From: Symsagittifera roscoffensis
Lineage: Eukaryota; Xenacoelomorpha; Acoela; Convolutidae
Assembly: GCF_963678635.1 (NCBI RefSeq)
Contig: NC_087070.1
Coordinates: 34,239,955 to 34,303,954 of the forward strand
DNA length: 64,000 bases
Direction: 5' to 3'
A program made the position numbers and the translations under genes. The stretch's first letter is position 1. The number at the start of each line of letters is the position of its first letter. Below are positions 44,079-55,700 of the stretch, piece after piece. Below the pieces are notes generated by a model that saw nothing but the letters and a program-made list of their open reading frames with translations, was not told the origin of the DNA and did no database searches.

Positions 44079-44350
44079 TCATTGAAAACCCCATACTTTT
44101 TTATTTTTGAATTTATAACCACACGGCCTTATATTCACAAAAATTTCACAGGGTTTTTGTGAGGTATCGTCTCTTTGTAAGCTGCCTACAGCTTTACACA
44201 AAAAAGAGTGAGATCCGCTGAGATATGACTGAATGCCAAAATGCCATCCTTCGATAACATTTGTTGTCTTAGCAGCCGCACTCACAAACGCATCTCGCTT
44301 GTTCCGCATCTCACAGGAGAGGGTTGGAAAAGAAGTTCGCTGCTAAGCTC
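44079..44350 (-). pseudogene. MULE-type transposase C-terminal remnant
   Basis: Reading leftwards, the frame contains TTNVIEGWHFGIQSYLSGSH. The pattern T(N)NxxEGWHxxxxxxxxxxH is the conserved segment after the catalytic domain of MULE transposases that accompany FLYWCH zinc fingers in animals. The open part also extends upstream of its first ATG (44309) to about 44350. No catalytic residues or FLYWCH domain were found nearby, so it is a fragment, or possibly an exon of a domesticated gene. Confidence 0.55.
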
Positions 44351-45750
44351 AATGCTCTTTGTATGAATAGAGCCAAACTGGAGTTACAGACAGACTGTTT
44401 TGGAAGGTTTCCTACGTTCAAACAGTTTTCCTACGTTCAAACATCATGAAATTTTCCGAACTTTTCTGGTCTTTTAAACGCAAGAAAAAGCTGTATTTTT
44501 TCTAACCCTAAGGACAGGGCTTTTTTAAAAGTGATTGTTTCGTGTTATGCGGATATTAGACATGCTACCGTGAAAAGAAAAGAGCTGATCGAGTGATTTT
44601 AAAAAAATTAAAGCTTTCATTGGCTAACTAAAAGTTTGATTTTTCAAAAAACTTCAGCATTGGGGCGTCACTGCACAAACTGATTCTCGCTTGATCACTT
44701 GATTCACTGTAATATCGGATAAAATATCTAAATATTTATATAAAAGTTTTGAAATTTTGCGCAACGGGGATATGTGGCGTTTCTACATTTAGCAGGTTGC
44801 GTGGGCGTGCAGCCGTTAAGTCTGTTTGTCGTCGGCTATGAGGGCAACTAAGTGGCCATGTCATTTGTTACTAACAAAACAGGTAAGGGAAATTTGATGT
44901 GAACCCTCTCGCTGAGCTCTTTGAAAAGCTTGATGACGTTTTAAGTACCTAATTGTCCCGCTTAAAGTATCTAATTTTCCCGAAATGACGTGACTATGCC
45001 CTTCCTTCCTATTTGGTTATTTGATCAAGACCAGTCATTCTTATTTAACTTATAAATGTGGTCTGATAAAGATAGGTCTGGCACAGGGTGATCTGTTAAA
45101 CATCTTGGCCTCAGCAGTAACAAATGTTAGAAAAACTATCAATTAATAAAAATCCTAAAAACATATCAACGTGATCAGTTTTAGCATCAAAAAGATACGT
45201 AGACTGAAAAACGTAAATTATTAATGGTTTAGATCAGTTTTAAAGTAATTTAATGCAATCTGATTTCCAAGCTAAAATTAATTTTTCAAATTCTCTCTAA
45301 TTAAAATAAAAGTGATTAAAATCCTTAGATTTGTTTTGTTAATTTAAGCTTAAGTAGTGAAAATGTTTAGAATGTTAAAAATTGAATTATAGTTAATGCC
45401 ATACTGGGGGCAATAAACGTGAGCTCGAATAAATGAATCGGTCGAAAAACGATGCTTTAGGTCAATTAGATTTTTGATATCGTTTTTACGGGCTCATGAA
45501 AAAATGAAGTTTGCAGTTTTAGATTAAAAGTTTTTGTTCAGGTTTGTTGATCAAAAAGGGTATTGCAAACAATATGGGATAAACTTAAACTCAATTAAAT
45601 GGAGTTAATTTCCAAAAAAATTGTTGGTTTGTTGAGTTAATTTTGCGAGCTGATGTCCAAATTGAAAAAAAAACGAAGTGCAAATTTCTTGGAGCAATAT
45701 AATTGTTGCCAACAACGCTTTCAATCTTTGTTGATTTGCTTGAGAAAATT
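44351..45750. other. No gene recognised
   Basis: AT-rich sequence. GTTTCCTACGTTCAAAC is nearly repeated in tandem at 44406-44443. Nothing else supported. Confidence 0.4.
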
Positions 45751-45751
45751 A

Positions 45752-45826
45752 AGAAGAGAGAGAGAGAAAGAGAGAGAGAGAGCGAAAGAGAAGAAGAAGG
45801 AGAAGAAGGAGAAGAAGAAGAGAGAT

Positions 45827-45864
<38 letters not shown>

Positions 45865-45875
45865 TATAAATAGAT

Positions 45876-45916
<41 letters not shown>

Positions 45917-45966
45917 AGATAATAAAGAGAAAGAGAGAGAGGGAAAGAGAGAGTGAGAGGGAGGGA
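45752..45966 (+). repeat. GA-rich microsatellite 1
   Basis: About 215 bases of interrupted (GA)n with AAG/GAAAGA variants. Frames that cross it (Arg-Glu repeats on plus, Ser-Leu repeats on minus) are products of the repeat. Confidence 0.9.
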
Positions 45967-46638
45967 GGAACGTATAGACGTGCCATCCTGCCTTCTGCCG
46001 TAGGAAATCTAACAAAAGTCCGAATTGCCTAACACTTCTAATTGCCAAAGTTTTGAAACCATAAAAAAGTTCAACAGCTAACCTTCTGCTATAAAAACCG
46101 ACCACCGACTTACTCATGAATATATATCTGCTGTCTATTAGATATCGAAAAAATGCTTCTCAGAGTCTTGGATCTCGCAAAAAGTTTTTATGTCTGCAGA
46201 ATTTTTCACTTTTTAATTAGTTGCACTTAAAACTCATCTTTTTTCTAGATGTTTTTAGCATGTTAAAATATCAGATGTACTTGAAAAAAAAGCATAGTTA
46301 ACAAAGCTTCTGAAATCTTAGTAGAATCTATAGACGTTTCCAAGATTTCGCAGACTTTGTTCGTCGAAGTTTTTCGCTTTTTCTAACTTATCTGACATTT
46401 CTGTAAAAACTTTCCTGGCTATTAGCATTTAGAAAACAATATATGTTAAGATTTAGCTAATTTTTTGCTACACTTTTTTGGTTTTACAAATGCAAAATGC
46501 GATGACGACAAGCATTTTATGAAACGTTAAACAATTTTGAGAATTCAATTGATTTGTAACAGAATCTGAGCTAGTCTGTACACTAAAATTTGCAGTTTTT
46601 CAGGTTTTAGTTATCTTTTTATCACTTTGAGAAAACTC
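45967..46638. other. No gene recognised
   Basis: AT-rich sequence between the microsatellite and the block duplication. Confidence 0.4.
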
Positions 46639-47247
46639 TGCTTGTAATTATTTGTAGGAAAATTTTACGTAGTTCTTCATAAAGAAATGGGAAAAAATTT
46701 CGCTTTGTAGTTGATCTCTGCACACATTCTTGAAACTTCGATTTTTGAGTTGTTTTGCAGTGTTCTGAACGTTTAAGAACAAATGCTCTAGAACAAAAAC
46801 TTTTCAAAAGCGGCACTGTGTTTTCATTCAATTGGCGTTACACTTATACAAAAGAAAGCAAAAACAGATAACTACAAAGTTATCTTTTTCAAAATTTCAT
46901 TTTGTTCAAAATATTTTGTTCAAAATTTCAGCTTCTTTCAAAAAGTTTTTGATTTTTTTAAAGCTAGGTTTTTCTGATGATGAGGAAAGGTTTTTGAGAA
47001 AGAAGAAAAGACCGAGCGAAAAAGAGGGGGAGGAAGATGCCGCAGAGAAAATGGCTCTCTGACTTAGGCAATTTAGTGAGCTGGAAAAGTTTCCCACAGT
47101 AACTTTCAAGACTTGAAGTGGTGTTCATTCATTTACTGTTTGAGCTATGCCGAAGAGAAAAGCATTCAAACGTAAAGCATCCAAAAAGTGAACGGGTTTT
47201 TTTGTTATCAAATAAGGTACCCGAAATTCATCTTGCTTTTGTTTTTG
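46639..47247. repeat. Block duplication, first set (R1-R2-R3)
   Basis: R1 (46639-46879, 241 bp) repeats at 47246-47486. R2 (46911-47038, 128 bp) repeats at 48311-48438. R3 (47039-47247, 209 bp) repeats at 48891-49099. All are about 98-99% identical and equal in length. R2 begins with a splice-acceptor-like TTCAAAATTTCAG, and R2-R3 keep a plus frame with SDDEERFLRKKKRPSEKEGE that ends at TGA in R3. R1 keeps a minus frame of about 65 codons (RSEHCKTTQKSKFQECVQRS). Either could be an exon; neither is recognised. Confidence 0.8.
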
Positions 47248-49099
47248 CTTGTAATTATTTGTAGGAAAATTTTACGTAGTTCTTCATAAAGAAATGGGAA
47301 AAAATGTCGCTTTGTAGTTGATCTCTGCACACATTCTTGAAACTTCGATTTTTGAGTTGTTTTGCAGTGTTCTGAACGTTTAAGAACAAATGCTCTAGAA
47401 CAAAAACGTTTCAAAAGCGGCACTGTGTTTTAATTCAATTGGCGTTACACTTATACAAAAGAAAGCAAAAACAGATAACTACAAAGCACGCAAAAACGAC
47501 TGATTTGTTGTTTTTTTTTTGGTTTTAACAAATTGTATCTGATATCAATCTTGCACTTTAAAACAATGTGCGCTATGTCTATCTGTCTTTTTTTGAGAAA
47601 CTGCGAATTAATTTTTTTTTGGATTTAGTTTTTACTTTTTGCGAAACTCTAAAAACGAAAGTTTTTGAAATAAATTTTATTTTGAACAAAACAAATTTTT
47701 TCAAGTTTCAAAAATTGGCTCTGAAAGTTTTTTTTATTTCCTAAACGAATTGAACGTGTTGCCAAAAACGTAAAGATTCCCATAGTTTTCAGAGCATATT
47801 ATTCAAATAATCATATAATAAGTTTTCGGATAATTTTTGTTTTGCTTTGCACAATTATTTGCTTTGCGTTAAAATTAAACATGAAAATCAAAAACTGCAG
47901 ACATAATGTTTTTGAATATTTTATGAGCTTCTTGAATCCCAATCACAACTAAAAAAGCTTTTGGTTGACTACTTGTAAAAAAAAGTTTTTAGAAAACAAT
48001 TTTCGCGTAAAAAACAGACCCAATGTGATGGATAGAACAGAATTAGACGGACGAATATCTCTTTTTAAGTTTTTTCAAAAATTTTCAAATGTTTTGTTCA
48101 AGCTACTTTTTTGTTCATTCATTTTTGATTTTTTCAATTGTGCAATTTTTTTCTAGGAACGTGAAAAATTATATGAATAATTTTTTCACTTGTTTGAAAA
48201 TTGAATGAAAACCACCTGGATATAAAAATATTTACACTGCTTTTTTCAAAATTGTATTTCAATTTCAATAATTATATATTTATTACTTTTTTTTTCACAT
48301 TATTTTTGCTATATTTTGTTCAAAATTTCAGCTTCTTTCAAAAAGTTTTTGATTTTTTTAAAGCTAGGTTTTTCTGATGATGAGGAAAGGTTTTTGAGAA
48401 AGAAGAAAAGACCGAGCGAAAAAGAGGGGGAGGAAGATAAAGAGAGAGCGAGAGAGAAAAAGAGATAAAGAGAGAGAGAGAGAGAGAAAAAAAAGAGAAA
48501 AAAAAGAGAGAGAGAGAAGCGAGATAAAGAGAAAGAGAGGGAGGAGAGAAAGAGAGAGCGAGAGATATAAAGAGAGAGAGAGAGAGATAGATAGAGAGAG
48601 AGAGAGAGAGAAAGTGCAAGAAGAAGAGAGGTTGTTGGCGATGAGCTGGTCAATCAGTACATCCAATTTATTTAGCACTAAAATCAATAACAAGACTGCT
48701 CTTAGCAACGCTCTGAGTAACGCTAGAGAACAGGTTCTTTTGCAAACCAGTTTTTTTTGAACTTTTGAAAATAAATTAAAAAAAAAAAAATTAACATCGC
48801 CCTGGTTAATTTGAATTTGAACAGAAAGAACAGTCAAAAAACAGACTTTTCTGAGGCGAAAGAAAAAATTTAAACATCATTTGAACAACTGCCGCAGAGA
48901 AAATGGCTCTCTGACTTAGGCAATTTAGTGAGCTGGAAAAGTTTCCCACAGTAACTTTCAAGACTTGAAGTGGTGTTCATTCATTTACTGTTTGAGCTAT
49001 GCCGAAGATAAAAGCATTCAAACGTAAAGCATCCAAAAAGTGAACGGATTTTTTTGTTATCAAATAAGGTACCCGAAATTCATCTTGCTTTTGTTTTTG
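47246..49099. repeat. Block duplication, second set with 452-bp extra segment
   Basis: R1' (47246-47486), then about 820 bases of unrelated AT-rich DNA, then R2' (48311-48438), 452 extra bases (48439-48890) and R3' (48891-49099). In the first set R2 and R3 abut exactly, so the 452 bases were either inserted here or cleanly lost there. The extra segment opens with a GA microsatellite and then has non-repetitive sequence including an A10 run near 48780. Confidence 0.8.
48439..48620 (+). repeat. GA-rich microsatellite 2
   Basis: About 180 bases of (GA)n and GAAA variants inside the second block-duplication set. Long Ser-Leu minus-strand frames across it are repeat artefacts. Confidence 0.9.
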
Positions 49100-50201
49100 A
49101 AAAATTGTATGCGATATTGGTTTCGATTCTGTTTTTCAATTTTTTTCAAGATTGAAATGACAAATTCTTGAAACTATTTTTGTTGGATGTAGCCAACATA
49201 ATTTTTTTGAGATGTGATGAAAACTTTCTTCGACCAACTCTTCTACCAACATATCGGAATTATTTCAATTTTGTACGATATCATTTTTCATTTAATTAAC
49301 GAGGTTTTCTAAGAATAGTTGTAATTTTTTTTTGTGTTTAATTATTTTTTGTAATTGAGTTTTGTTTGTTAAACTATATGGAAATACATTAAAACACTAC
49401 ATCAACTCAGCAAATGCGTTTCAAAATAATTTCAAGCTAGTTTTTGTGAACATTTTATTTGTTCGATTTTTAGAGTTTTGCACTTAGCTGACTCTGAATT
49501 TTTTATCGATATACTTTTGATTGTTTAAATTGTCCTTGTCTACAAAAAAAAAGATACAATAAAAAGCTGTAGCGGTAGATTATTTATGTAGATCAAAGAA
49601 AATCGCAGAACAGCCACTTGAGAAACACTACATAAAATGCTATACAACTCAGAATGTCTTTTTCCCGGCACAGCCAACTGTTTTCTGTTTCTCACTTGCA
49701 CAGGCATCTTTTAGTTTTTTTGGGTAAAAATTTAGCCCTAATTGATTAATGCTATTGATTGAAGACAAAATCGAATGATAAAAACTTTTCGAAGTAAAGA
49801 TTTTTAGTATAGATTTTCTATTTAATGCTATGCGAAATCGTCTTCGTAATGTCCTCCTCTCAATGATATCTCCGTGATAAGCAAATTGCGCTTTGCTTTG
49901 TCAGGAAAATGTTTTCTGTTTTTGAACCAAAATTTTTTGATGTTTCTATTTAGGATAACAGATATGTTTGCCATGCAGTTGCCTGCTTTGTCGAGCTTTC
50001 ATTTTTGTGAAGCGCAAAAAATTCTTTTTTTCTTGTTTTAGGAACACATACGGGCAAGCATTTTTGGTCAAAAAACAATAAGGCGATTGGAAAATAAAAA
50101 CCAAAACTGACAAAAATTAGCAAGTTATTGCAATGATCATTTAAAATTGAAAAAGTCGTTATCAATGCAAAAGCAATATGAAGTTTTTAAATAAATCAGC
50201 A
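49100..50201. other. No gene recognised
   Basis: AT-rich sequence; only short chance frames. Confidence 0.4.
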
Positions 50202-51295
50202 TACCCGTACCTTACAAAAACTTGGAAACCAGATCTGAGCATCGTAAAATCTTGCCTATTTCAGATCTTGTCCAGACATGGTGCATGTTTCGTTTGGACA
50301 TGGACATGTCTGAATCAGGACTCAGGCAGGTACGGATTCTATCACAAAAGCAGATCTGATCAAGGTCTGATTCAGACCTGGGGCACACATGGGTCAGACC
50401 TGGTGCAGATCTGTTCAGATCTGACCCATATATGTTCCAGGTCTGAATCAGACCTTGAGCAGATCTGCTTTTGTGATAGAATCCATACCTGCCTCAGTCC
50501 TGATTCAGACATGTCCATGTCCAAACGAAACATGCACCATGTCTGGACAAGATCTGATAAAGGCAAGATTTTAAGATGCTCAGATCTGGTTTCCAAGCTT
50601 TTGTTGGATAGATTTCCACTCACTAAAATTTCAAAAAGACTACGGGGCAGATCGATTCAAGGGTCTAAAAACAGTTTTGATCAATTTTTTACATCAGTCA
50701 ATGACAACATCTTGTTTAACATCGCCATGAGCCAAACATCCAAACAACCTCAGTGAATCGTTCATCGATCAGAGCTTAAAAAAGATCACATGGCGTGTTT
50801 TCAATCGATCAGCCTCAAAAATTACAGCAATGTTGAAATATGTTGCAATTATTAACAGGTCGGACCAAAAAGCACTCCTTGCCTTAATGAAGTTCATGTC
50901 AATTGCTTGACAAACTAAGCAAATTTTTGGTTCGTCAATTTTTGGAGTATCTCAAAATTGAACTGACATTGAAAATATATTAACCTATGCAAAATTTTAA
51001 CAAACTGAACTACTTCTCCGTATTTCTGCTGAATTTAATTTCATTAATGCTAAAGAACAGAACCAAAACTACCATTGTGAGAATGACATTCAAAACATCG
51101 ACAAAAATGACTATATAACTATTTTCAACGAAAAAACAAGACACGTGACAAAAGTTGAGAAATCATTCGAAAATTTCAAAAAAAAAATTTTCAGATCTGA
51201 TCATGTCTGATGCAGTTCAGGACAGATATGCAATCTCACAAGAAATGGATTCACCCTGGGCATATCTGTATTTTTATTTTGTTTCTGTACGGGTA
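50202..51295. mobile_element. MITE-like element with TACCCGTAC / GTACGGGTA ends
   Basis: The left end is TACCCGTAC (50202-50210) and the right end is its complement GTACGGGTA (51287-51295). Like the element at 1530-2199 it carries many AGATCTG words: in the hairpin at 50214-50604 and near the right end (TTCAGATCTGATC, about 51192). There is no transposase. The inverted termini are short, so boundaries are provisional. Confidence 0.5.
50214..50604. repeat. Near-perfect 391-bp palindrome (long hairpin)
   Basis: The left arm starts ACAAAAACTTGGAAACCAGA and the right arm ends with its complement (GGTTTCCAAGCTTTTGT). The arms of about 190 bases are nearly identical and meet around TGCAGATCTGTTCAGATCTG near 50405-50430. 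AGATCTG/CAGACC words recur throughout. An open frame at 50178-50756 simply reads through the palindrome and is not considered a gene. Confidence 0.9.
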
Positions 51296-52959
51296 AGCCA
51301 ATATAAAATTTTGCAAAAAATTTTCAAAAACTAATGTTTTTTTTTCAATTCTATAGCTCACTTGGAACAAACAAGGCTTGGCCCTGACAGAAACAGTTTT
51401 TCATTTCTTTCTGTTCATCACTAGATCATGAGAAAAATAGTGGTTTGACAATATAAGTGAAAAGAAAGTGAGTTGAGAGTATTGCTGTTTCTTCGAGAAG
51501 GCTGTAGTACTCTCAAGGTAACTTAACAATTACAAACTACGGTTTATTAAGACAGAATTGTGAGCATCATCTTTTCACTACATTTAAAACATTATTAAAA
51601 ACTGAAACGAAAATAACAGTTGCAATAATTTCAATGATACGACGTTGGCTTAAAATTTTTATTATCCAATTTTTTTTTGCTAAATCCTGATCATTTTTTC
51701 TAAAATCTTCATCCAAGACTATCGTCTCAACCTTTTATTTGAATAATAAAAAAGAAGTCGGCTCATTTTGTTTCTCTGGGACAGGGGTGGCAAATTGAAT
51801 GTTATTTTCGAAAAAAAAAACAAACAAACAGTTAACTATTGAAAAGAAACATGTTATTTATGTTAAATTAATAAATACTTCAACACAGTAAGAAGCATTC
51901 AGTTTCTTGAAGAAAAAAAAACAATATTCCAGCTTTTTCGACGCAAAGAGTTCCGAAAACAAACCAAATCCCGAACTGAAAAAATTAAGCACACACAAAA
52001 AATCATATTATCCCCCTCCCCCCAATCTGAAAAACAGTTATATGCGGAGTGTTTTTCTAAAACTTGCCCAAATTTTCAAGAAATTGCTAACATCACTGTT
52101 AGAAATAATAAATAACATTATAAGTTAATTTCAATGTTAACTGGCAATGCCGAACTCCAACTTCCCAACCCTGTTCGAAGAGTGCCGGTTTTTCTCATTT
52201 CCGAGTTTTGTCATTTCAGAAAATGGTTTTTCTTCGTTTAATGCAACGATATCTCACTACCCACGGAGTTTCATACAATAGCCGAGTGGTTATGCAAAAA
52301 GTACAGCACTCTTTGAAGCTTAAAAAACAATGCAAGAAAAAAGTGTGAACAGAGTAAACAAAAAGTAACCCGATACAAAAAAAACTCCATATAAGTGGTC
52401 CTAATTTTGCACTATTATGCAATTTTTGCACTATTTGAATCTGACTTTTTCTGCTTGAGAATTTTTTGTACAATTAAAACACACAGTTGAATGTCTCTGG
52501 AACCTTTTTTTCACCATACAAAACAAGACAAAAATATAGCAACTGATTACTGTCAAATGATTTTCAGTTCACGAGCCTTTCGCCAATATGTGCGACCATT
52601 TTAAGGAACCCTGTACTTGACATCATCATAATTTGCTCAACTTCCTTGATTCAAAAACCACAGATGTTGCTAGTATTCTAGAAGGAATTCCCAAATAAGA
52701 AACAGGACTTCATGAAATCAGAGCGACGCCCTGGATGTTCCGACGGCCATTTAATATCTGTTCAGAAGGGTTAGACTTTGAAAACATTGCGAAAAATTCA
52801 AATTTTGTTTTTTTCGGAAAAGAAAATTTTGATTTTTGGAATATCTCGACTAACTTCCCTAAAAATAGTCCCTCACTCGCCATTCAGTCTGCAGTTGCCT
52901 TAAAAAAATAATTTATAATGATCAATCGGTTCGAATTCTTTGAATAATTTCCGATGGTT
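51296..52959. other. No gene recognised
   Basis: AT-rich. 52727-52760 (GCCCTGGATGTTCCGACGGCC) resembles one end of the ~0.5-kb dispersed repeat. A minus frame at 52216-52473 and a plus frame at 51907-52128 carry no motif. Confidence 0.4.
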
Positions 52960-53320
52960 ATTGCGCGAGCAAAACTTCATCGTCATGACATTGTTTTTAG
53001 TCGCGAACAAGATGTCAAAGTTTGTACCTCGGTTGCCATAGTTTGCAAGTTAGTCACGATAATTTGGAAATTGATCGAGATATAATCTGAAGTTTGTCGC
53101 CATTTCGCCTAAACGTTAGTTGCCATGTTCTGGAAATTAGTTGCCAAGTTTTCGAAAACAGCCAATTGTCAGGAAATAAGATATAGTCTGAAAATTAGTC
53201 TCGAAAGCTAGACCAAAAATTAATCGCAGTAACTTCGAAGTTAGTCGATATATTCCAGCCATTAGTCGCAGTAAACGAGAAAGTACTGTGGAAGATAGTC
53301 TGGAAGAAGGTCTGGAAGAT
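52960..53320. repeat. Degenerate short-period repeat (TTAGTTGCCA / TTAGTCGCA)
   Basis: Imperfect repeats of GGAAATTAGTTGCCA-like units recur every ~25-40 bases (about 53040-53290). They end in GAAGATAGTCTGGAAGAAGGTCTGGAAGATAG, which has its own 18-base period. No gene; the minus frame at 53262-53549 lacks motifs. Confidence 0.45.
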
Positions 53321-54110
53321 AGCCAATTAAGGAAGAAAAATGATGAAAAAAGGCCATTACGAGGCCAAACTGTGTATTTTGTGAATTGTAGACGGACTCC
53401 GCGACAAGGACGCTCCTTTTGTTCTTCCTTTTTTTCATCAATTTCTTTGATTGCTCCAACAAAATTCTAATATGTTTAAAGACTTTTCGCTGGAAACCAG
53501 GATCATTCAGACACAATATTGTGCGCTCATCCAGTGGACATTTTGGCAACGCTGAGAATGGTTTTTACTCCAAGCAATTTTTGACATTTTAACTTCAAGT
53601 GTTTGAATGATTTAATTTCAGCCTTAAAGATACCGATTGAAAACTAAAAATCAATCAGTGATCTTTGCCATTATATATCGCCAATGACCGCTTCTGCTAA
53701 AAAATGAGGGTTTGAAAGTTGCTGATTTCTCCACTTTGGGAGAGGCAGCACGCAATTCATTGTAAGACTAGGTTCGAAGCAAACCAGTGTCTGAATTTGT
53801 TTTCTTCACTTTTGTTCGTTTTGCGTATACCAAAAGTTTAGACAATTCTACTTCAAACAGCCTGAGCGAAAATGGAACAATGAGGATTTTTTGCTGATTC
53901 GAGCAATTTAGGTATGTAATTGTGACAATTTTTATACTTGCAATCGCAAAGGATGATAGACAGTTTCAAAATTGGTACTTTAAATCAGTCACACGCGTTG
54001 GCGAAAATAAGATTGCAATCGATTATAATCAATTTTTATACAAAACTTTGACTACAAAAAGTCGATTTCGTTATAAATTTTCTTAATACATGGTAAACAC
54101 TTGTTTGAAG
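53321..54110. other. No gene recognised
   Basis: AT-rich, with ATCGATTATAATC words near 54015 that resemble those at 55495-55515 on the other side of the Tc1-like element. Confidence 0.35.
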
Positions 54111-55355
54111 ACAAAAGTTGGCCAGATTTTTTCGTACCCATAGGTTTTTGTTGGAAAATGTCACGAACTGCCCGCAAATGGCTCTGTTTACATGCACTGA
54201 CGCGAGATCAGTTTGTTCAGTTTTTGTTCAGTTTTTGTTCAGTTTGTTCAGCTTTTGACATGCACTCATGCGAGATTGTCGAGTTAGCGAAAGAAAAACA
54301 TGCAAATGGTTTTTCATATCGCCGAATCAGCCAAGAAGTGAAATTACCAAGATCAACAGTGCAGTATATGATCAAAAATGACTACTCAAGAGTGAAAGCA
54401 AAGCGGGGACCCAACCATGTGGCCGTTGGCTGCAAAAAGCTGCGTATAAAACAATGCATTGCTCTACTGAAAAAAACGCAAAGAAAGGGTGACAGCCTCA
54501 AAAATCACGAGGGAGACAGCCCTCAAAATCAGCAGAAGAACGGTTCATCGAGCTTTATCAAGAATGAGGTATAGGTACAAAAATGTAAGTTCACGATAAT
54601 TTTGACCAAAAAACAGAAAGAAAATCGAGTAGCCTCTGCACTGAACGGTTGGCTAAACCAAAAAACTGGGGTGAAGTCGTCTTTAAGGATAAAAAAAAAT
54701 TTAACCTAGACGGACCCGACAACTGGAGCTCCTGGATAGAGGAAAATCGTCAATTTTATCTCAATAAACGTCAATGTGCGCAGTGGTTCCCTAATGGTCT
54801 GCGTTATGATTCTTTCGACCGGTCACATTTTTGTCAAAATGGTATCTGGTCGAATAAATTCAGACACCTACATCAAGCTTATGAAAGACACTGTCATCCT
54901 TTTAACTAGAGACATTCTACCCGATGGTTTCGTTCTGCAACAAGACAATTGCAGTATTCATGTTTCAAAAAAAGTTTGGACTTTTTTGAGGAGACGAGAA
55001 TTGATCTTCTACCTTGGCCCAGCAGGAGCCCGGGCCTCAAAATTATAGAAAACGTCTGGAGCATGTTGAGTTCAAGGGTTTATGATGGTCCGTAACCGAA
55101 AAACAAACAAGAACTGGAAGAAAGACTTTTTGAAGTCGTAGACCACATGAATTTGCATCTTTCTGAACATGTTAAAACTCTAATTTCATCGTTACATAGT
55201 CTTTTCTTATCATGTGTTACGAGAAATGGAAATAAAATTTCCCTCTGACTTTTTTGAACATTTCTGAAGTGGTACGAAAAAATTTGGCACACTTTTGCTT
55301 TGAATTGATGAAATTACATGTATTAAGGTGGTACGAAAAAGTGTGACGCACAGCG
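54111..55355 (+). mobile_element. Decayed Tc1/mariner-type transposon
   Basis: The left inverted repeat is at 54111-54139 (ACAAAAGT...TTTTTTCGTACCC). Its partner at 55271-55298 starts GGTACGAAAAAATTTGGC. A second, related copy at 55327-55355 (GGTGGTACGAAAAAGTGTGA) is probably the true outer right end, so the right side has repeated subterminal sites. It encloses the transposase remnant at 54260-55260. Confidence 0.7.
54260..55260 (+). pseudogene. Tc1-like transposase pseudogene (DD34E type)
   Basis: From ATG 54260 there is a helix-turn-helix region (FSYRRISQEVKLPRSTVQYM). The later parts are in different frames: EVVFKDKKKFNLDGPDNW with the first catalytic Asp (54688-54690), LQQDNCSIH with the second Asp (54944-54946), and IIENVW with the Glu (55048-55050). 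The last two are 104 bases apart, one short of the 105 expected for DD34E, so a single base is missing between them. At least three frame changes and a stop (TGA after GTTTATGATGG region) make it non-functional. The D of the usual SPDLNP motif is a Gly. Confidence 0.8.
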
Positions 55356-55359
55356 TATC

Positions 55360-55700
55360 TAACCCAATTAGACACTAAAAAAGATAAAATAGAGATGTAA
55401 TGCAGTTCAAAAAAATGGTTATATAGTGTAGAAAAAAGAATTTTTTGCGGTAAAAATTCTGATAGTATCTGTCTGGAATCTATTTAACATCGAGTATAAT
55501 CGATTGTAATGCATTTCCTAAGGGCACAGAAAAATCTATTATATTGTCTAAAAAACAGATTAGAAGCATTCTTTTTTCAGTTAGAAGCATGCTGTTTGAA
55601 ATTTTGAAACAAAGTTTGAACTCAATCTAAACGACACAAATCATAAATATCATCAACATAAGCAAGATTTCGATCACAAACATATGCAGTAAAATCAAGA
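55360..55700. other. No gene recognised
   Basis: AT-rich sequence after the transposon; contains ATAATCGATTGTAATG near 55497. Confidence 0.35.

Noticed and set aside
45591..46117. Long Ser/Leu-rich minus-strand frames
   Set aside because: They are translations of the GA microsatellite.
48309..48837. Three overlapping Ser/Leu-rich minus-strand frames
   Set aside because: Low-complexity products of the second GA microsatellite.
50178..50756. 192-codon plus frame
   Set aside because: It reads straight through the 391-bp palindrome; the residue pattern is mirrored by the repeat, not protein-like.
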